Shown one piece after another: positions 59,029-64,000 of a stretch of 64,000 nucleotides of DNA; the stretch's first letter is position 1, and each line of letters starts with the position of its first letter. Source of the DNA: Paragorgia papillata (taxonomy: Eukaryota > Cnidaria > Anthozoa > Scleralcyonacea > Coralliidae); the NCBI GenBank assembly GCA_035771165.1, contig JAWNZC010000369.1:496001-560000 (forward strand). The letters are read 5' to 3'. A model generated the notes under the pieces. It was given only the letters and a program-made list of their open reading frames with translations, was not told the DNA's origin and did not search any database. The translations under genes were made by a program, and so were the position numbers.

Positions 59029-61282
59029 CTGGAATCAATGTTAATTCTAAAGGTTATTTATATATTTGGTGGTGTGGCACGGCCTATACGCCTATAAAGA
59101 CGCACAACCTGTTCAAACATCACAGACTAATTAATGTTGTGACCCGTATGTTTAAACAATTTGGCATCATGAGCGTCGCCATCTTGGATTTGATGACGTA
59201 AAATGATTGTAACAATTACATACGCCATCGAATCCAAAACGGAGTCGTCCATAAGGCCTATTTGTTCAAACATGCGGGGATCGGCCAAATTAGAAGAACC
59301 ATCATTAGTGGAATAAAGAAGTAATATTGGGCATTTCACTCGATTACATAGCATGTTCTAGGGATTTTTGGTGAAGAAAAATTCGAGTGTAGAATATATA
59401 CATTTTAAGACCAAACCGGGACCAGTTGCGAAAAATGCAACTAGACAGGCCTTCCGGCATTTCCTAGTTCGGACGACCTAACGGTCGATATAGAGTGCCC
59501 TAAAAGTGTTCTTTTAAAAATCTTTTATTTTTCGTTTATTAATATTAAACAGCATGGTTGAGCAATTGAGGGCAACCGTTTCTATTCGTTAGTAGCTTCG
59601 TTATACAAAAATATCGATCATGTGTTCAATTAAGTTTCTCAAACTCATTATTAATTCATGAATTATCATAGCCAATCCATGAACGTATACCACCACATCA
59701 CATGCATGAGTTTTGATACCCAATGAAAACCAAACTTCCTAGTGAACTGGATCACATTTCTTAATCTGCATATTGAAATCAATGAAGAAAACACCGCAAA
59801 TCGCAATGCGGGAATACTCGTTTGAAAAGCAAGATCAAACACTCGTGTATCGTGTTTCATCAGGGGACTTTGTTTTCTCGTGTTTGGAACCCCTGATGAA
59901 ACACTCGAACTCGTGTCTGATCTATTACATGAAAGTGCACAACTTTACATAAAGGTGGAAAAAAAGAAGACATAAAACAAAGACTTCCAAACCAAATCTA
60001 TTCCCATGTATAACTACGAAAATACAATGCGAAGGTTCATCTAACAAATTATCCTAGTCATTTTGTGTCTTGGTGACAACTATTATCATTGTACAATGTT
60101 GAAATACCAGATCACATTCAAGTCTGGAATTTTGATGATGAAAATGGGCCGGTGAAGTTTCGCAAAAGGTCCTGAAAAGTCCATAAAACTAGGGTTGGGG
60201 TTTGGATTAAGATTAGGGATAAAATTGGGGATTATGTTCTCTTAAAATTTCGGAATACTACAGTATATATATATGAAACTTCAGCCGAAAATACCATACC
60301 AACTTGAGCCCTAGTCATTAACTCGAGTTGTTACGTCACTGCAAAAGCTATCAAACGTCAAGTATAGCAAATTTACATGTATAACGCCCTTTAAACTCCA
60401 GCTCTACAAACCCGCTTCCTTTCAAAGCTCGCAACTTCATTGACTTCAATACGTGCTTTCCAATAGAGATATCGCGAATCGCGCAATTTCACTCATTTTA
60501 CCGCGCTTCCTGTCGAAAGTTGCGAGAAAAGTAGAAAACATTGTTGAACGAATCTCGATGTGTATATTGTGATACGAAACAAAAATCACGCGCGAACCTT
60601 ACTACATTCGACCCAGAAGTGCGATAAAATGGGTAAAACGGGAGATTCGTGATAGGTCTATCACATTGCTCCGTAAGCCTCAGATGAAAACCAAATTAAA
60701 GTGACACGTGTGTTTTAGCTCCATAACGGACTAGCGCAAATCACGAAACTCGGCTGAAAATATATAATGCGCCCTCTTCATAAACGGGTGAATGCTAATG
60801 GGAGGTTAAATATACACCAGCGTTTCCTGATTTCTGTCAAAATATTTTCCAAAAACCACTTTCACGCCAAACAGTTTACTGTAGGTTGTTTTCTCTCAAA
60901 ATATTTACTGAAAACGCTTAGGCACATTCTTTGGATAATCTCCGCAAGACTACGACTTAATGCACTTTACCAGGGGGGAGGTACCACCACGAAATCGTCG
61001 TTACACATTCCTTACAACCCACCACGGTGCCCACCACGGTGCCCACCACTTATACTGTTATAAACATGTGCACATGTGTATTTGTCATGTGATAAAAAAT
61101 GTAAACAAAGACGAACGTTCCTTGTTCACTTGCTGTAAACAATATTTATACGAATGTTATTAATTAAAGCAAATTAACTTTTTAAAAACAACTCAACAGT
61201 TCTAATGGTGGTTTAATTTGTTGTTTTTTAACTTGTATGGGCAAAACTTTAGCTTCGTCCAATTATGATAAGTTGTACGTAT
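59029..61282. other. Intron of the collagen-TNF gene
   Basis: No further exon found in about 2.2 kb. It contains a hairpin built on CGTGTTTCATCAGGGG / CCCCTGATGAAACACTCG at about 59848-59908 and a loosely inverted GTTCAAACAT...AAACATGCGG patch at about 59110-59280. Confidence 0.35.
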
Positions 61283-61590
61283 ACATGTATAGCGCATGTG
61301 GTACGTTTGCGAGCTTGGTGTAATGTAACAGACGTTTGGTGGACGTTCGTCACACTCAATTACTCAGCCCTAGACATGGTTCGAACATGCAACCTTCTAA
61401 GGACCAGTTAGACGCTCTAACCATTGAGCCTCAGATGGAGAGCTAATGGAGATGGAGGCTCAATGGTTAGAGCGTCTAACCGGTCATTAGAAGGTTGCAG
61501 GTTCGAACCCTGTCTGGGGCTCAGAAATCTTTTCTGAGTAATTGAGCTTGACGAACATCCACCAAACGTCTGTTCGTCCATATTAGTGGA
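61283..61590. mobile_element. Palindromic element carrying tRNA-like sequence on both arms
   Basis: The ends ACAGACGTTTGGTGGACGTT (left) and AACATCCACCAAACGTCTGT (right) are inverted, and so are the inner parts. The right arm on the plus strand contains GCTCAATGGTTAGAGC (D-arm, A box) at 61458-61473 and GCAGGTTCGAACCCTGT (T-arm, B box) at 61497-61513. The left arm holds the same on the minus strand at about 61430-61385. This looks like a tRNA-derived SINE head in inverted duplicate. Confidence 0.75.
61449..61520 (+). ncRNA. tRNA-like sequence, probably a SINE head or pseudo-tRNA
   Basis: The D-arm GCTC/GAGC pairs, the anticodon stem TCTAA/TTAGA pairs with loop CCGGTCA (anticodon position GGT, with C instead of the usual U33), and the T-arm GCAGG/CCTGT pairs around TTCGAAC. 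The acceptor ends do not pair (GAGATGG versus CTGGGGC), so I do not call a functional tRNA. The promoter boxes may still recruit RNA polymerase III. Confidence 0.5.
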
Positions 61591-61606
61591 AAAGAAAATA
61601 ATCAAG

Positions 61607-62010
61607 TTTATACAATAACGTGACTTCTATGTGCATTTTCATTGGTTGTTGCTTGTGATCTATTAGAGGACATTACGTCACTAACGTGATCTGATTTCTG
61701 TAAACCAATCACGGATCTATCTGCAATATCACGGACCAATGACGTCGCTTGATTTGTATAGAGCATGGCGGTCAGCTGACGCGATTCATCTTTTTCAATG
61801 CCCCAAAAATTCCCCAGGAAAATTCGGCAAATCTTCTGAAATTCTATTTTATTAATTCTATTTATTAATTATATTCTATTTTTCATTGTATAAAACAAAA
61901 AGATTCCGTTTTGTCGTTGTCTGTTCATGCACAGAGGACGTCAAAATGGAACCGATTTGTTAAACACACAAAGGGAAAACGGAATCTATTTGTTAAATCG
62001 ACCAGTATAA
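61607..62010 (-). mobile_element. Second copy of the nest level 3 repeat (empty site)
   Basis: On the minus strand it reads ATTTAACAAATAGATTCC, GGGGCATTGAAAAAGATG, GTCAGCTGAC, CCTCTAATAGATCA and CAACAACCAATGAAAATGCA in the same order as 35754-37290. It lacks the hAT element between the AGATCA block and the CAACAACC block. It therefore shows the pre-insertion state of a related copy. Intronic in the collagen-TNF gene. Confidence 0.7.
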
Positions 62011-62077
62011 TCAAGTAAACAAGCTAGCTCAATCAATAGCATGTATTTCTTAGCTATTTATAGAACATGTACCGTAC

Positions 62078-62104
62078 CTGGTTTACCTGGGGCACCAGGA
62101 GACC
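62078..62104 (-). CDS. Collagen-TNF ligand, 27-bp collagen microexon
   Basis: Bounded by CCGTTTTGCAG and |GTACGG on the minus strand, phase 1 at both ends. It contributes exactly three Gly-X-Y triplets (SPGAPGKP framed by split Gly codons). It keeps register with the 18-bp exon upstream and the 137-bp exon downstream. Short in-register Gly-X-Y exons are typical of collagen genes. Confidence 0.75.
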
Positions 62105-62362
62105 CTGCAAAACGGAAAGAAAATATCGAGTTTAGAAAAATACCAATTACCACGAGTATACACAGACGTTCACTCTAGATCTGCCACTGCGTGATAACTA
62201 TATAGTCAGATAAAACAATTTACTAAAAAGCTTTCTAAAATCCAGATATATTTTACTTGTAACGCAGGTTGAAAGACTGAAGAATGTGCCCTACGTTTTA
62301 CTAAACTAAATAGTTGCAACTATAAAGCAATTTTGAATATTTCATGTTCGGCTGCTTCTTAC

Positions 62363-62380
62363 CTTTTTCCCCCAGATTTC
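62363..62380 (-). CDS. Collagen-TNF ligand, 18-bp collagen microexon
   Basis: Bounded by TTTTCTTTTTTCAG and |GTAAGA on the minus strand, phase 1 at both ends. It encodes NLGEK between split glycine codons, two Gly-X-Y triplets in register with the next exon. The strong pyrimidine tract and consensus donor support it despite its size. The upstream part of the gene (cytoplasmic tail, membrane anchor, stalk) was not found in 62381-64000 and may lie outside the window. Confidence 0.65.
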
Positions 62381-62589
62381 CTGAAAAAAGAAAATTAGAA
62401 CAGCTTTATCAGTCACGATTTTTTTTTGCATTAATAACACCTTGCTGTCCTCCGCCCCTCTTTCCCTTCTTGTTTCATGCCTAGCAATAAACTAGCTTAA
62501 CTGTGTAAAGAGAAACTCAACAAATATTCTGTCATCAACAGTCTGTCATATATTTTGGAAAAACTTAGTAACCTCTCATGTTCGGTTTA

Positions 62590-62668
62590 CGCTGACGTCA
62601 GCTAAAACGAGGCGGGAAAACGGCAAGAATAGAGAAGCAAGATAGTCAAAATACTCAAACTTTGAAAT
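62590..62668 (+). promoter_or_regulatory. Possible promoter: CRE-like and E2F-like sites
   Basis: GCTGACGTCAGC (CRE-like, about 62590-62601) and GGCGGGAAAA (E2F-like, about 62611-62620) lie within 30 bp of each other and 50-80 bp before an ATG with a good downstream splice donor. The pairing is suggestive only. No TATA box is seen at the expected distance. Confidence 0.3.
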
Positions 62669-62722
62669 ATGAATGCAGAAGAATTTCATCTTGGTTACTC
62701 GCTCCAAATCACGACACTACAG
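62669..62722 (+). CDS. Candidate short first coding exon, product unknown
   Basis: ATG at 62669 opens 18 codons (MNAEEFHLGYSLQITTLQ) ending at CTACAG|GTAACTAAG, a fair donor in phase 0. The preceding 80 bp hold CRE-like and E2F-like sites. If real, it starts a plus-strand gene that continues beyond 64000 and overlaps or faces the collagen-TNF gene. I do not recognise the product; such a short frame may be chance. Confidence 0.25.
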
Positions 62723-64000
62723 GTAACTAAGTACAAATACCATAAAAGGTTAAATAATAGTTCAGAAAATGCATTGAGAGTAATTGTTGAGCAATTAAAA
62801 GAGTAACGGTAATTTAAGTCGGAGATAAATTTCGCTCATTTACATGTGATACTTCATTTGTTACCCATTGTTTAATTTTGTTTTAGTTGAGCCATACGGC
62901 TCACTGCTAGTTGAGAAAATGAATTTGAGTATATTTTTATTGTGCTGAATGAATTTTAAGCCCATGTTTATAGCTATACACAACCAGGAAATATGAATTC
63001 TTCTCTTAAAAAAAAAAGCAGCTGTTCCTTTGACCAGTAAAATTTTGCAAACCCTATTATACTGTAAGGTCTAGGTTGGTCTGGGAGGAAATGAATGATT
63101 GTTTGACATGTCAACATAAACTTAGTAGATAACAGCTTTCTTCTTTATAGTAAGTTTTTTTCAAAATATAAGCTTTATAGTTTAAATATACACATGTCGC
63201 CATCTTTACTTGTTATGGTGAATTGAAACGTTTTAGTGCGGAAACTAAGAAACATAATAAGTTGTTCCAAAATCCAAATATTATTTGGATATATTATAAT
63301 TACGATTATATCTCACTTTTAAAAAGTGAGTCAGTACTGTCCTGATTATTAAATACACATGTCAGGTGTGAAGGTGTGTCAACACAAAAATGAAGGTTTG
63401 AGTAACCGTCAAAACACAAAAACGAGTATTTGAATACATGTCAAAACTTCAACCCCCAGTAAATGAGCCTCTGTGCTCACAAACAACTTTCCAAATCATA
63501 AGCATTTCCTGTAGCTGTCCATCTCCCATTCAAAGCTTCTTTTAAGTTATACAGTACATACTTGCATACTACAAACATGATTTAAATGGCAATGGGAGTT
63601 GGCTCATATTTACACTGACCATGTAAGATAGAAACCTTTGAGTTTTTAATTTTTTTATATTATTACCCTAAAATAATAAAATTTTATCTGATACAGTAAT
63701 TCCAGAAGCCAGTGTATAATAAATTGTAATTAAAAAGTTTACTGTATGCAAAACTGTATTACTGCATTTTAATTTAGAAAGAATGCAATTATACTATTAG
63801 ATGTTAGTTTTCAAAAAGCAATAAAATAGACCTTAGTTTTTGAATGTACAGTATGTACAAAGGGGTTCAGACTGCAATGCGAACTTACAAATGCACTTCA
63901 TATCTTTCAATTTTTATGGGTTAGCTAAAAATATTAAAAAAATCCCAACAATAAAAAAAACTAAATGTCCGATTTTAGTTTGCATTCCAAAGAAATGTGT
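62723..64000. other. No gene seen
   Basis: AT-rich, with no collagen triplets, membrane-helix exon or repeat borders recognised on either strand. The next exon of the candidate plus-strand gene was not found. Confidence 0.35.

Noticed and set aside
61449..61520. Functional tRNA-Thr gene
   Set aside because: The acceptor stem does not pair and U33 is replaced by C. The sequence is one arm of a palindromic repeat.

Overview
This is a window of AT-rich animal nuclear DNA. It has introns with GT-AG borders, many microsatellites, dense transposon debris and no bacterial-style gene packing. The protein families and the mix of transposable elements suggest a cnidarian, most likely an anthozoan (sea anemone or coral). 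The families are a secreted protein with an ALK/LTK-type glycine-rich domain and a collagen-TNF ligand of ectodysplasin type. The elements are Penelope, DIRS, CR1/jockey-like LINEs, Ty3/Gypsy, a Polinton-type polymerase B, hAT-like MITEs and many foldback elements. The taxon is an inference.

Two host genes can be assembled by hand. (1) On the + strand, three exons (14883-15024, 23791-24324, 28102-28454) join in matching phase 1 to give a 342-residue protein. It has an N-terminal signal peptide, a jelly-roll-like lead-in and a glycine-rich domain like that of the ALK/LTK ectodomain, and it stops directly after that domain with no membrane segment and no kinase. (2) On the - strand, five exons (62380-62363, 62104-62078, 59028-58892, 56864-56795, 55032-54611) encode Gly-X-Y collagen repeats, a C-x-x-C linker and a complete C-terminal TNF homology domain. 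Two of these are collagen microexons of only 18 and 27 bp. The 5' end of this gene, which should hold the membrane anchor, lies beyond what I can identify. A weak candidate first exon on the + strand, behind CRE-like and E2F-like sites, sits at 62590-62722.

Layout. 0.2-1.8 kb: broken DIRS-type retroelement (-). 3.5-7.2 kb: hAT-like MITE, then a Polinton-type polB fragment (+) abutting a degenerate Gypsy pol (-). 7.2-14.9 kb: gene-free, with foldback repeats and MITEs, including a tandem pair at 12.2-13.2 kb. 14.9-28.5 kb: the ALK-like gene, whose introns hold a 1.6-kb GGTACT-type satellite, three hAT-like MITEs, a LINE fragment and two elements with long terminal inverted repeats (TIRs). 28.5-34.4 kb: foldbacks and simple repeats. 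34.4-38.1 kb: a several-level transposon nest. 39.1-44.3 kb: Penelope and LINE remnants. 44.3-54.6 kb: MITEs and inverted repeats. 54.6-62.4 kb: the collagen-TNF gene, with a 1.4-kb satellite and several MITEs in its introns. 62.4-64 kb: no certain gene.

Most long open frames in the window are artefacts of satellites or arms of inverted repeats and are not called as genes. All boundaries were read by eye. No alignment, splice prediction or database search could be run.
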